A stretch of 64,000 nucleotides of DNA, taken from positions 1 to 64,000 of the forward strand of contig NZ_AULB01000024.1 of assembly GCF_000425065.1 (NCBI RefSeq), given 5' to 3'. The stretch comes from Actinomadura rifamycini DSM 43936. Lineage in GTDB: Bacteria; Actinomycetota; Actinomycetes; Streptosporangiales; Streptosporangiaceae. The notes under the pieces are model-generated. The model had not been told where the DNA came from and did no database searches. It was given only the letters and a program-made list of their open reading frames with translations. Within the stretch, counting starts at the first letter, position 1, and each line of letters opens with the position of its first letter. Shown one piece after another: positions 8,431-16,643 of this stretch. The position numbers and the translations under genes are program-made.

Positions 8431-8895
8431 ATGGTGAAGCGTCGGGGGGCGCCGGCGACGGCCCTGGCCTTGGTGGCCGCGCTCAGCGCGGCGTGCGGCG
8501 ACGGCGCGGTGCAGGTCCGGCCGCCGGAGCCGGACGCGGCGGCGCGGCGGCTCTGCGAGGGGCTGCGGCTGCCGGAGAAGCTGCGCGGGCAGGACCGGCG
8601 GGACACCTCGCCGGAGTCGGCGCTCACGGCGGCGTGGGGGTCGCCCGCGATCGGGCTGCGCTGCGGCGTCCCGCGCCCGGCGACGCTCCGGCCGGAGTCG
8701 CAGCTCGTCACGATCAACGGGATCGACTGGTACCCCACCCCCAGTGACCCACCGGTCACCTACACGGCGGTGGCCCGGCAGGCGTACGTGGAGGTGACGG
8801 TCCCGCCGGAGTACCACCCGGCGGGCGACGTCCTCATCGAGCTCTCCCCGGCGATCAAGGCCACGATCCCGCAGAAGCCCGAGGGCCAGATCTGA
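8431..8895 (+). CDS. DUF3515 family lipoprotein
   Basis: This 154-residue protein has a basic N-terminus, a hydrophobic stretch and a cysteine at about residue 23 (LSAACGD), giving a short secretion signal with a plausible lipobox. The rest matches DUF3515 as I remember it: a conserved Cys pair (RRLCEGL and GLRCGVPRP) that may form a disulfide, the NGIDWYP motif, and a VEVTVPPEYHPAGDVL strand near the end. It follows the Lrp-domain gene by 18 bases and is probably co-transcribed. Its function is unknown; the linkage to thiL is commonly seen in actinobacteria. Confidence 0.85.
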   Translation: MVKRRGAPATALALVAALSAACGDGAVQVRPPEPDAAARRLCEGLRLPEKLRGQDRRDTSPESALTAAWGSPAIGLRCGVPRPATLRPESQLVTINGIDWYPTPSDPPVTYTAVARQAYVEVTVPPEYHPAGDVLIELSPAIKATIPQKPEGQI

Positions 8896-8913
8896 CCGGA
8901 CGGCCCCGGCGGC

Positions 8914-9507
8914 TCACTCGGGGCGGGGCAGGATCAGCTCGGCCATCTCGGCGAGCCGGTCGGCCATGCGGGAGTACGACGTGTACCCCATGCCCGCGTG
9001 CAGCAGCGCACCGGAGTAGGCCAGCTCCAGCGCGCCGAGCGTCCGCTCGTCGGCGTGCTCGCCCAGCGCCGCCGTGAGCCGCTCGCGGATCGCGACGCCG
9101 ATGCGGGTCCGCAGTTCGCGGACGTCCGGGTCGGTGCCGAGCATCGCCGTCGTGCAGGCCGCCGCCAGCTCGGGCTCGTCCGACACCAGCAGCGCGATCT
9201 CCCGCAGCACCTCGATCGCCCGCGCGCGCGGCGGGCCGTCCGCCCGGACCGGCGGCAGCCCGCCGAGCCGGCGCCAGAACACCTCGGTGATCAGGTGGTT
9301 CTTGGAGGCGAAGTAGGTGTAGGCGGTCGCGGGCGCGACCCCGGCGCGGCGGGCGACGTTGCGGACGGTCAGCCCGTCGTAGCCGCTCTCGCGGAGCTCG
9401 TCGACGGCGGCGCCGGTCAGCCGCCGCACCGTCTCGGCCTGCCGCTCGGTGAGGCGCCGCCGCGTGGCCTCGATCGTCACCTGTTCCCCGGACACCCGTC
9501 TAGACAT
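8914..9507 (-). CDS. TetR/AcrR family transcriptional regulator
   Basis: This 197-residue protein has an N-terminal helix-turn-helix: ELRESGYDGLTVRNVARRAGVAPATAYTYF is recognisable in pieces (RNVARRAGV, then AYTYFASK). A ligand-binding helical bundle with no clear family signature follows. The C-terminal domain contains LALELAYSG-like helices for dimerisation. It converges on the DUF3515 gene with 18 bases between. No adjacent divergent target gene exists, because the next features upstream are tRNA genes on the same strand, so its regulon is unknown. Confidence 0.9.
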   Translation of the reverse strand: MSRRVSGEQVTIEATRRRLTERQAETVRRLTGAAVDELRESGYDGLTVRNVARRAGVAPATAYTYFASKNHLITEVFWRRLGGLPPVRADGPPRARAIEVLREIALLVSDEPELAAACTTAMLGTDPDVRELRTRIGVAIRERLTAALGEHADERTLGALELAYSGALLHAGMGYTSYSRMADRLAEMAELILPRPE

Positions 9508-9574
9508 AGTCCAGGACGGCCCCGAATGCCAACACCGGCGGATCGGCGGGGCCGGTTCGGGGGAACCGGTTCGG

Positions 9575-9657
9575 TAGGGCGGGTGGGAGTCGAACCCACT
9601 CAGCGCGAGGCACCTGCTTTACAGGCAGGCCCGACTCTCCGGCGTCGGCGCCGCCCC
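9575..9657 (-). tRNA. tRNA with GTA anticodon (Tyr), class II variable arm
   Basis: Read on the minus strand, acceptor GGGGCGG pairs with CCGCCCT (one G-T at position 1-72). The D stem is CCGA/TCGG with GG in the loop. The anticodon stem is CCTGC/GCAGG around CTGTAAA, giving GTA. A 13-nt variable arm and a T arm GTGGG-TTCGACT-CCCAC follow, with discriminator A and no encoded CCA. A long variable arm fits tRNA-Tyr. The base at position 8 is C, not the almost universal T, which is odd. It is the last of three tandem tRNA genes. Confidence 0.75.
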
Positions 9658-9695
9658 TCGTGCGGCCGGCGTCCCGAAGGACGCGGTCCGCGTCG

Positions 9696-9768
9696 TGCCC
9701 CCGGAGGGATTCGAACCCCCAGCACACAGCACCTCATGCTGCCGTCTCTGCCGTTGGACTACGGAGGC
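9696..9768 (-). tRNA. tRNA with GAG (Leu) anticodon on a class I body
   Basis: The 73-nt cloverleaf has acceptor GCCTCCG/CGGGGGC with one T-G pair, TA at positions 8-9, and a D arm with GTC/GAC and GG in the loop. The anticodon stem is GCAGC/GCTGT around ATGAGGT, giving anticodon GAG with T33 and G37. The variable loop is only GTGCT. The T loop is TTCGAAT and the discriminator is A; CCA is not encoded. Bacterial tRNA-Leu normally has a long variable arm, so a five-base loop with a leucine anticodon is abnormal. The amino acid it carries cannot be assumed. Confidence 0.75.
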
Positions 9769-9773
9769 GTGCG

Positions 9774-9847
9774 TGCGGCTCCCGGGATTCGAACCCGGAA
9801 CGTCCACTTCCTGAAAGTGGTCCCTCTGCCGGTTGGGGTAGAGCCGC
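9774..9847 (-). tRNA. tRNA with CAG (Leu) anticodon on a class I body
   Basis: The 74-nt cloverleaf has a perfect acceptor GCGGCTC/GAGCCGC, TA at 8-9, D stem CCC/GGG with GG in the loop, and a perfect anticodon stem CCACT/AGTGG around TTCAGGA, giving CAG. The variable loop is ACGTT (five bases). The T arm is CCGGG-TTCGAAT-CCCGG and the discriminator is A. Like its neighbour five bases away, it pairs a leucine anticodon with a short variable loop. It is first in the presumed transcript of three tRNAs. Confidence 0.8.
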
Positions 9848-10070
9848 TCGTGTCGGGCGGGGAGGCGTCGCTCGCGGCGGCTCGTCCGGGGTGCCTCAGG
9901 AGGCGGGATACCGGCCGGGGCCAACGTGCGACGCCGAGGGCAGTCGGCTGCTCGGTCGATACGGCGGCAGGGCCATGGCCGGTCCTCCTCTCGGGTCTCG
10001 CGTCACCGCCTTCGGCGGGCTGACGTGGTCTACGGTGCCATCCGGCGCGGCGGGGGCACAACCGGTTTGT

Positions 10071-11459
10071 TCACGCCCCGTCGGCCGGCGGCGCCAGGAT
10101 CCCGATGAGGATGATCAGCCAGAACGCGACCATGAGCCAGCCGAGGGCGATGCCGGTGATGGCGAGGCCGAGGCCGCGTTCGCCGGAGCGGCGCACGCGG
10201 CTCCAGGCGATGTGCCCGGCGACGATCGCCGGGATGGACGGGAGGCCGCACGTCACGAGGCCGACGAGCCCGAACGTCAGGGCGTAGATCGCGTAGCTGT
10301 TGAGCGGCGGCTTCACGTGCGGGTTCGGGTGCGGGTTCGGCGGCGCGTGGTGGCGCGGCGGGCCGTAGGACGGGCGGGTCGCGACGGCGTCGGCGTACCG
10401 GGCCCACGACTCGGCCTCGGCGGTGCGGCCCTGGCCGCCGAGCAGCGCGGCGAGGTTGCGCATCGCCGCCGGGTCGCCGGCCTGGGCGGCCTGCCGGTAC
10501 TGCCGCTCGACGAGCGCCTCGGCCTCGCCGTCGGCGAGCGCGGGCCCCGGGTGGGCGGACGGGCCCGGCACCGGCGGGGCGGGGCGCGGCGGGCTCGTGC
10601 TCTGCTGCTCCTGCCGCGGGACGGGACGCGGCGGGCTCGTGTGCTGCTGCTGCGGCGTCCGGACGCCGCTGGAGATGAGCCCGTCGAGGAGTTCCTGGGC
10701 GGACGGCCGCCGCTCCGGGTCCTTCGCGAGGGCGCGGCGCACGGTGTGCAGGAGCGAGCCGTCCAGCCCGCTCAGGTCGGGCTCCGTGCTCATGATCCGG
10801 TGGATGACCGCCGGGAGGGAGTCGGCCGCGAAGCAGGTGTCGCCGCGGGCGGCGAACGCGACGGTGGCGCCCCACGCCCAGACGTCCGAGGCGGGGGACG
10901 CGCCGCGCCCGTCGAGCTGCTCGGGGGCCATGAACGCGGGGGTGCCGACGATGCCGCCGGTCGCGGTCAGCCGCGTCCCGCCGAGGGAGCGGGCGATGCC
11001 GAAGTCGATGACGCGGGGCCCGAAGGTGGACAGCAGGACGTTCGCGGGCTTGAGGTCGCGGTGGACGACGCCGGCGTCGTGGATGGCGGTCAGCGCGGTG
11101 GCGATGCCGACCGCGACGGCCTCCAGGTCGGCGCCGCGCAGCGATCCGCTCTCGGCGACGGCGGCGTCGAGGCTCTGCCCGTTGACGAACTCGGTCACGA
11201 GGTACGGGGGGTCGGCGTGCGGGTCGGCGTCCAGGACGGGCGCGGTGCAGAACGGGCGGACGCGCTGGGCGGCCCGCACCTCGGACTCGAACCGGGCCCG
11301 GTACTGGGGGTCGGCGGCGTACTCGCGCCGGATGACCTTGATCGCGACCTTGCGGCCGGTGTCGTCCGCGCCGGTGTAGACGGTGCCCATCCCGCCTTCG
11401 CCGAGCCGGTCCATCACCCGGTACGGGCCGATGCGCTCCGGTGTCTCGGCATGCCACAC
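10071..11459 (-). CDS. Serine/threonine protein kinase with Sel1-like and DUF4190-type membrane C-terminus
   Basis: This 462-residue protein starts at GTG 11457-11459 with GAGGAG upstream. The kinase domain fills residues about 10-270: GEGGMGTVY loop, AIKVI lysine, HRDLKPANV, VIDFGIAR and GTPAFMAPEQ. A Pro/Gln linker leads to one Sel1/TPR-like helical pair (about 330-385, GDPAAMRNLAALLGGQG). The C-terminus (about 400-462) has two hydrophobic helices with a DUF4190-like pattern: TFGLVGLVTCG, then GHIAWSRVRRSGERGLGLAI. So the kinase sits on the inner face of the membrane without a real outer sensor. It is divergent from a secreted beta-propeller lipoprotein. Confidence 0.92.
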   Translation of the reverse strand: MWHAETPERIGPYRVMDRLGEGGMGTVYTGADDTGRKVAIKVIRREYAADPQYRARFESEVRAAQRVRPFCTAPVLDADPHADPPYLVTEFVNGQSLDAAVAESGSLRGADLEAVAVGIATALTAIHDAGVVHRDLKPANVLLSTFGPRVIDFGIARSLGGTRLTATGGIVGTPAFMAPEQLDGRGASPASDVWAWGATVAFAARGDTCFAADSLPAVIHRIMSTEPDLSGLDGSLLHTVRRALAKDPERRPSAQELLDGLISSGVRTPQQQHTSPPRPVPRQEQQSTSPPRPAPPVPGPSAHPGPALADGEAEALVERQYRQAAQAGDPAAMRNLAALLGGQGRTAEAESWARYADAVATRPSYGPPRHHAPPNPHPNPHVKPPLNSYAIYALTFGLVGLVTCGLPSIPAIVAGHIAWSRVRRSGERGLGLAITGIALGWLMVAFWLIILIGILAPPADGA

Positions 11460-11603
11460 GGGTGCGTTCTCCTCGAGGTGGGGGGGGCGGTCGCACCAAG
11501 CGTTGCATATCCGGACGCCCCGCGACGCGGCGACCGATCTCGACCGGGTCTCTGTCTTCGGCTTCCGGGGGAACCGGACGCGCCCGGGCCGCGTCTCACG
11601 CGA

Positions 11604-13505
11604 ATGCGCGCACGTACGGTCCCGGCGGTCGCGATGGCCGCCGCGTCGGCGGTGGCGGCGGGCGGCTGCGCCCTGCGCGCCGAGGAGCCCCCGGCTCCGC
11701 CGCCCCCGCCCCCGATGGCCCTGGTCGGCTACCGCTCCTGCGAGCGGCTGCTGGACGGCCTGCGGCGGGCGACCGCGATGCAGGTCGGGCCGGACGGGCC
11801 GGCGGCCCCGGACTCGTCGGCGCTCGAGATGCGGCGGTCCGCGCCCGCCGTGCCGGGTGCCGCGGCGGAGGCGGCGCCCGTCCCGGAGCACTCCCTGACG
11901 AACGCGCACGAGCCCGGCGCGGACGAGCCGGACCTCGTCAAGACGGACGGCCGCCGCATCGTCGCCCTCGGCGGCGGCGGCCTGCACGTCATCGACCCCG
12001 CGTCCCGGAAGATCGCGCACACGCTGGACCTGCCCGGCTCCGCCGCGGGCGGCGACCGGAAGCTGCTGATGGACGGCGACCGCGTCCTGGTGCTGGAGTC
12101 GCGGCGGACGGCGGTGGCGTTCGAGGGCCGGGCGCGGCTCCCGGAGGACGGCGGGGCGGCGCGTCCGGTCCCGCCCCCGCCCTCTCCCCCGGCTCCGCGG
12201 ACGCGGCTGACGCTCGTGGACGTCGCGGGAGCGCCGCGCGTCGTCGCGACGCTGACGTCCGACACCGAGTACGTGGACGCGCGGCGCACCGGCGGGACCG
12301 TCCACGTCGTCGTCCGGTCGACGCCGCGGATCGACTTCCCCCGGCCGCGGCCGGGCCGTCCGGCGGCCCCCGGCGACGCGGCTGCGGCGATCGAGGCGAA
12401 CCGGCGGGCGGTGCTGCGGGCGCCGCTGGACGCCTGGCTGCCCGCGTTCCGCGTCGACCGCGGCGGCGGGCGGGTGGACGCGTTCCGGGCGCCGTGCGAC
12501 CGGGTCAGCCGCCCGGCCGCGTACGGCGGGAGCGGCGCGATGCTCAGCGTGCTGACCCTCGACCTCGCGGGCGGCCTCGCCGACCCGCGGCCGATGGGCG
12601 TCGCGGTCGACGGGTCCACCGTGTACGGCAACGGAAAGAACCTGTACATCACGGGCACCCGGCCGCGCCCGTACGTCGAGCGGTCCGCGGCGGCCGAGCG
12701 GACGGACGTCCACATGCTCGCGCTGCGGCCGGGCGGGCCCCCGGAGTTCGCCGCGTCCGGGTCGGTGCCCGGGCGGCTGCTGAACCAGTACGCGCTGTCC
12801 GAGCACAACGGGCACCTCCGGGTCGCGACGACGTCCCGGCCCGATGACGCGCGGGCGTCGAGCAGCGCGCTGCACGTCCTCCGGCGGCGCGGGCCGCGCC
12901 TCGACGGGATCGGCCGCGTCGGCGGCCTCGGGAAGACCGAGCGCATCCACGCGGTCCGCTTCACCGGGCCGACCGCCTACGTGGTGACGTTCCGCCGCAC
13001 CGACCCGCTGTACGCGCTCGACCTGTCCGACCCGCGCCGCCCCCGCGCCACCGGCGAACTGAAGATCACCGGTTACTCGGCCTACCTCCACCCGGTGGCG
13101 GACGGGCGCCTCCTCGGCGTCGGGCAGGACGCGGACGCGTCCGGACGCGTCGAGGGCCTCCAGGTGTCGCTGTTCGACGTGGCCGGACCGCCCCGGCGGA
13201 TCGACGCGTACCGGGTCCCGGGCGCGACGTCGTCCGCGGAGGCCGACCCGCACGCCTTCCTGTACTGGGCCCGCACCGGCCTCACCGTCCTGCCGGTGCG
13301 CGAACCCGGCGGCGGGACGAACGCGGCGCTCGTCCTGAAGGTGACGCGGGACGGCGTCGCGCGGACCGGGGACGTCGGGCATCCCGGCGCGTCCGTCCTG
13401 CGGTCGCTCGTGGTCGGCGACGCCCTGTGGACGTTCTCCGACGCCGGTGCGCGCGCGTCCGACGCCGCCACGCTCGCCGACCGCGCCTGGCTCCCGTACG
13501 GGTGA
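11604..13505 (+). CDS. Beta-propeller lipoprotein (C-terminal beta-propeller family)
   Basis: This 633-residue secreted protein has a basic N-terminus, a hydrophobic core and a lipobox-like AAGGC giving Cys about 22, then a proline run. Residues about 90-630 match the Beta_propel family (PF09826) as I remember it: HEPGADEPDLVKTDG near the start of the propeller, GNGKNLYITG, a central QYALSEHNGHLRVATTS, then YVVTFRRTDPLYALDLSDP and LLGVGQDAD. No catalytic residues are known for the family, which is thought to bind ligands or protein partners at the cell surface. It is divergent from the second kinase with a 144-base shared control region. Confidence 0.88.
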   Translation: MRARTVPAVAMAAASAVAAGGCALRAEEPPAPPPPPPMALVGYRSCERLLDGLRRATAMQVGPDGPAAPDSSALEMRRSAPAVPGAAAEAAPVPEHSLTNAHEPGADEPDLVKTDGRRIVALGGGGLHVIDPASRKIAHTLDLPGSAAGGDRKLLMDGDRVLVLESRRTAVAFEGRARLPEDGGAARPVPPPPSPPAPRTRLTLVDVAGAPRVVATLTSDTEYVDARRTGGTVHVVVRSTPRIDFPRPRPGRPAAPGDAAAAIEANRRAVLRAPLDAWLPAFRVDRGGGRVDAFRAPCDRVSRPAAYGGSGAMLSVLTLDLAGGLADPRPMGVAVDGSTVYGNGKNLYITGTRPRPYVERSAAAERTDVHMLALRPGGPPEFAASGSVPGRLLNQYALSEHNGHLRVATTSRPDDARASSSALHVLRRRGPRLDGIGRVGGLGKTERIHAVRFTGPTAYVVTFRRTDPLYALDLSDPRRPRATGELKITGYSAYLHPVADGRLLGVGQDADASGRVEGLQVSLFDVAGPPRRIDAYRVPGATSSAEADPHAFLYWARTGLTVLPVREPGGGTNAALVLKVTRDGVARTGDVGHPGASVLRSLVVGDALWTFSDAGARASDAATLADRAWLPYG

Positions 13506-13523
13506 CCTGCGCGGTCCGCGGGG

Positions 13524-14642
13524 TCAGCGCAGGCCGGTGGAGCGGGCGGCGGCGGTCCGGATGAGGCGGTCGACGACGGCCGGGTAGTCCAGGCCGGTCG
13601 CGGCCCACATCTGCGGGAACGCCGACGTGGGCGTCATCCCCGGCATTGTGTTGATCTCGTTGAGGACCCAGCGGCCGTCCGGCGTGTAGAAGAAGTCGAC
13701 GCGGGCGAGGCCCTCGCAGTCCAGCGCCTCGAACGCCTCGACGGCGACGCGCCGCACCTCCTCGACGGCTGCGTCCGGGAGGTCGGGCGGGATCGCCATC
13801 GTGGTGCCGCCGTCGAGGTACTTCGTCTCGAAGTCGTAGAAGTCGCTGTCGCCGGACGTCAGCACCTCGGCGGGCAGGCTCGCCTCGGCCGGGCCGTCGC
13901 CCTCGCCCTGCAGCACGCCGCACTCGATCTCGCGGCCCTCGATCGCGGCCTCCACGATGACCTTCGGGTCGTGCTCGCGGGCCGCCTCGACCGCCGCCTC
14001 CAGGGCGTCCTCGGACGTGACGCGGCTGATGCCCATGCTCGACCCGGCCCGCGCCGGCTTGACGAACACGGCGCGGCCCGCGTCCAGGCCGAGCTCCTTG
14101 ATCTCGTCGATCTTGCGCTTGCGCTCGCGGCGCCACTCCCGGTCGCCGACCAGCACGTACGGGCCGACGGGCAGGCCCCGCGCCTGCCAGACGAGCTTCA
14201 TGAAGCCCTTGTCCATGCCGACCGCGCTGGCCAGCACCCCGGCGCCGACGTAGCGGATGCCCGCCAGGTCGAGCATGCCCTGGATGGTGCCGTCCTCGCC
14301 GAAGGGGCCGTGCAGCAGCGGCAGGACGACGTCGACCTCGCCGAGCGCGGCGGGGACCTCGCCCGGGGCGACCGCGATGAGGCCGCGGGCGGCGGGGTCG
14401 AACGGGAGCGCGAGGGCGGTGCCGCCGCCGTCCACCTCGGGCAGCACGCCGTCCTCGATCGCGAGCCGCTGGTCGCCGGACGCCAGCACCCAGCGGCCGT
14501 CGCGGGCGATGCCGATCGGCACCACGTCGTAGCGGTCCCGGTCGATCGCGGCCATCACGGCTCCGGCGGTGACGCAGGAGATCGCGTGCTCGCTGCTGCG
14601 TCCGCCGAAGACGACGGCCACGCGGATCTTGGATGGGGACAT
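13524..14642 (-). CDS. ddl: D-alanine--D-alanine ligase
   Basis: This 372-residue ATP-grasp enzyme joins two D-Ala for peptidoglycan precursors. It shows VAVVFGGRSSEHAISC at the N-terminus, LLHGPFGEDGTIQGML (substrate/ATP lobe), KLVWQARGLPVGPY, FVKPARAGSSMGISRV (phosphate loop), EAAIEGREIECGVL, and the metal-binding C-terminal DFFYTPDGRWVLNEINTMPGMT. ATG 14640-14642 is chosen because the family begins a few residues before VVFGGRSSEH; an upstream in-frame ATG would add an atypical 13 residues. It precedes no other gene on its strand, but gpsA and plsC are just upstream. Confidence 0.96.
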   Translation of the reverse strand: MSPSKIRVAVVFGGRSSEHAISCVTAGAVMAAIDRDRYDVVPIGIARDGRWVLASGDQRLAIEDGVLPEVDGGGTALALPFDPAARGLIAVAPGEVPAALGEVDVVLPLLHGPFGEDGTIQGMLDLAGIRYVGAGVLASAVGMDKGFMKLVWQARGLPVGPYVLVGDREWRRERKRKIDEIKELGLDAGRAVFVKPARAGSSMGISRVTSEDALEAAVEAAREHDPKVIVEAAIEGREIECGVLQGEGDGPAEASLPAEVLTSGDSDFYDFETKYLDGGTTMAIPPDLPDAAVEEVRRVAVEAFEALDCEGLARVDFFYTPDGRWVLNEINTMPGMTPTSAFPQMWAATGLDYPAVVDRLIRTAAARSTGLR

Positions 14643-14720
14643 GATCCCCGACCCTACCGCTGCCGGGCCGGGGTCGGCCACGGCCGCCCCGAGCCCGCCC
14701 GCCGGGACGCCCGCCGCAGG

Positions 14721-15731
14721 TCACACGCCATAACGCTCCGCCTTCGGCGACCGGGAGATCAGCGACACGGCGGCCTCCTTGATCGGCATGCCGTGGTGCA
14801 GGACGGCCGCGACCGCCTCCGTGATCGGCATCTCCACGTTGTGCTTGCGGGCCAGCTCCATCACCGCCTCCGCCGACTTGACGCCCTCGGCGGTCTGCTT
14901 CGTCACCGAGATGACCTGCTCCAGCGTCATGCCCCGGCCGAGGTTCTCCCCGAACGTCCGGTTGCGCGACAGCGGCGACATGCACGTCCCGACGAGGTCG
15001 CCCATCCCGGCGAGGCCCGCGAAGGTGTGCTCGTCCGCGCCCATCGCCACCCCGAGCCGGGTGATCTCGGCGAGGCCGCGGGTCATCAGCACCGCCTGCG
15101 TGCTGGCGCCGAACCCGAGCCCGACCGACATCCCGACGCACAGCGCCACGATGTTCTTCACCGCGCCGCCCAGCTCGCAGCCGATGACGTCCGTGGACGT
15201 GTACACGCGGAAGTACGGGGTCATCGTCGCCGCCTGGAGGCGGCGGGCGGCGTCCTCGTCCGCGCACGCCGCGACGGCCGCGCCGGGCTCCCCGCTCGCG
15301 ATCTCGCGCGCCAGGTTCGGCCCGCAGAACACCGCGACCCGCTCCTGCGGGACGTCCGCGACCTCCCGCACGACCTCCGACATCCGCAGCGTGGTGCCGT
15401 CCTCGACGCCTTTCATCAGGCTCACCATGACGGCACCGGGCGGCAGGTGCGGCAGCCACCCGGCGAGGTTCGCCCGGAGCGTCTGGGCCGGGACGGCGAG
15501 CGCGACGAAGTCGGCGCCGCGCAGGGCCTCGGCCGGGTCGAGCGTGGCGCGCATCCCCTCGGGCAGCGCGATGCCCGGCAGGTAGTCGGTGTTCTCGTGC
15601 CGGTCGTTGATCGCCTCGACGACGCCGGGCCGGCGGCCCCACAGGACCACCTCGCCGCCCGCGTCGTGCAGCAGCTTGCCGAACGTCGTGCCCCAGGAGC
15701 CCGCGCCCATCACCGCGGTCTTGAACGTCAC
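14721..15731 (-). CDS. gpsA: NAD(P)-dependent glycerol-3-phosphate dehydrogenase
   Basis: This 336-residue enzyme reduces DHAP to sn-glycerol-3-phosphate for phospholipid synthesis. It has the Rossmann motif VMGAGSWGTTFGKLL, the LWGRRP cofactor segment, SLMKGVEDGT, FCGPNLAREI, and the catalytic Lys region GCELGGAVKNIVAL, followed by GLGFGASTQA and FAGLAGMGDLVGTC. It starts with GTG 15729-15731, whose GTGA overlaps the plsC stop by four bases, so plsC and gpsA are translationally coupled. G3P production here and acylation by PlsC make metabolic sense as a pair. Confidence 0.97.
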   Translation of the reverse strand: MTFKTAVMGAGSWGTTFGKLLHDAGGEVVLWGRRPGVVEAINDRHENTDYLPGIALPEGMRATLDPAEALRGADFVALAVPAQTLRANLAGWLPHLPPGAVMVSLMKGVEDGTTLRMSEVVREVADVPQERVAVFCGPNLAREIASGEPGAAVAACADEDAARRLQAATMTPYFRVYTSTDVIGCELGGAVKNIVALCVGMSVGLGFGASTQAVLMTRGLAEITRLGVAMGADEHTFAGLAGMGDLVGTCMSPLSRNRTFGENLGRGMTLEQVISVTKQTAEGVKSAEAVMELARKHNVEMPITEAVAAVLHHGMPIKEAAVSLISRSPKAERYGV

Positions 15732-16558
15732 GAGCCCGCCGCCTCGCTCCGGGACGGGCGCGCCCCGGCGTCGTCCGCGGCCGGACGGGCGCCGGGCACC
15801 GCGGCGCCGCGCCGTTCCGCCAGCACGCGGCGGTGGTCGTAGCGCTCCGCCGGCGGCTCCTCGCCGCGCAGCTCGCCGAGCAGCCCGGCGATCGCCGTCA
15901 TGATGTCGTCGGTCGCGGCGCGCAGCGTCTCGCGGTCGAGCGGGCGGCCCGCGTACTCCGACAGGTCGACGGGCGGCCCCGCGATGACCCGCATCGTCTT
16001 GCGGGGGAACGGGTGGAAGCCCTTCTTCAGGGAGCCCGCGAGGCCGGTCTGCTCGCCCTTCTTGTACGGCAGCAGCTCGTGCGCGCCCCAGCTCGCCACC
16101 GGGACGACCTGCGCGCCCGTCTTCAGCGCCATCCGCGCGACGCCCGTCTGGCCGGTCATGGGCCACAGCTCGGGGTCGCGGGTGCAGCTCCCCTCGGGGT
16201 AGAACATCAGGCACTCGCCGTCCAGCAGCGCGCGTTCGGCGTCCCGGAGCGCCATCGACGCGTCCGCGCTGTCCCGGTACACGGGGATCTGCCCGGTGCC
16301 GCGCAGGACGGTCCGGAAGAACCGCACGTCGAACAGCGTGGACTTGGCCAGGTAGACGGGGTAGCGGCCCGCCTCGTAGACGAAGTGGGCGAGCGCCAGC
16401 GGATCGGACTCGGAGATGTGGTTCGCGGCGATGATCACACCGCCCTCCCCGGGTACGTTGCCCCGGCCCCGCCAATCCCGTTTCAGCAGCCCGAACAGCA
16501 GCGGGCGCAGGATGACGATCGTGAGCTTGCGCCAGGCCGGCGAATACCCGTGGCTCAT
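15728..16558 (-). CDS. plsC: 1-acyl-sn-glycerol-3-phosphate acyltransferase
   Basis: This 276-residue membrane-associated acyltransferase converts lysophosphatidate to phosphatidate. It has the catalytic NHxxxxD motif as NHISESD, the G3P-binding TGQIPVYRD, the block III FYPEGS and block IV VVPVASWG. A hydrophobic N-terminal segment (LTIVILRPLLFGLL) fits a membrane anchor. The C-terminal 30 residues are low complexity. It starts at ATG 16556-16558 and overlaps gpsA by four bases at its end. Confidence 0.94.
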   Translation of the reverse strand: MSHGYSPAWRKLTIVILRPLLFGLLKRDWRGRGNVPGEGGVIIAANHISESDPLALAHFVYEAGRYPVYLAKSTLFDVRFFRTVLRGTGQIPVYRDSADASMALRDAERALLDGECLMFYPEGSCTRDPELWPMTGQTGVARMALKTGAQVVPVASWGAHELLPYKKGEQTGLAGSLKKGFHPFPRKTMRVIAGPPVDLSEYAGRPLDRETLRAATDDIMTAIAGLLGELRGEEPPAERYDHRRVLAERRGAAVPGARPAADDAGARPSRSEAAGS

Positions 16559-16643
16559 GCCCCGTCCCCTTCCGATCCGTACCCCGGACGAACGCGGGGT
16601 GTCCTCAAGTTTCGTGGTTGCGTGCGCATAGTGTCGAGTTGCC

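Noticed and set aside
9575..9847. tRNA cluster as an attachment site for an integrated element
   Set aside because: No integrase, excisionase or flanking direct repeat of a tRNA 3' end is seen on either side.
9660..11603. Upstream extension of the beta-propeller frame through the tRNA cluster and second kinase
   Set aside because: It crosses tRNA genes and runs antisense to the kinase; a good signal peptide begins at 11604.
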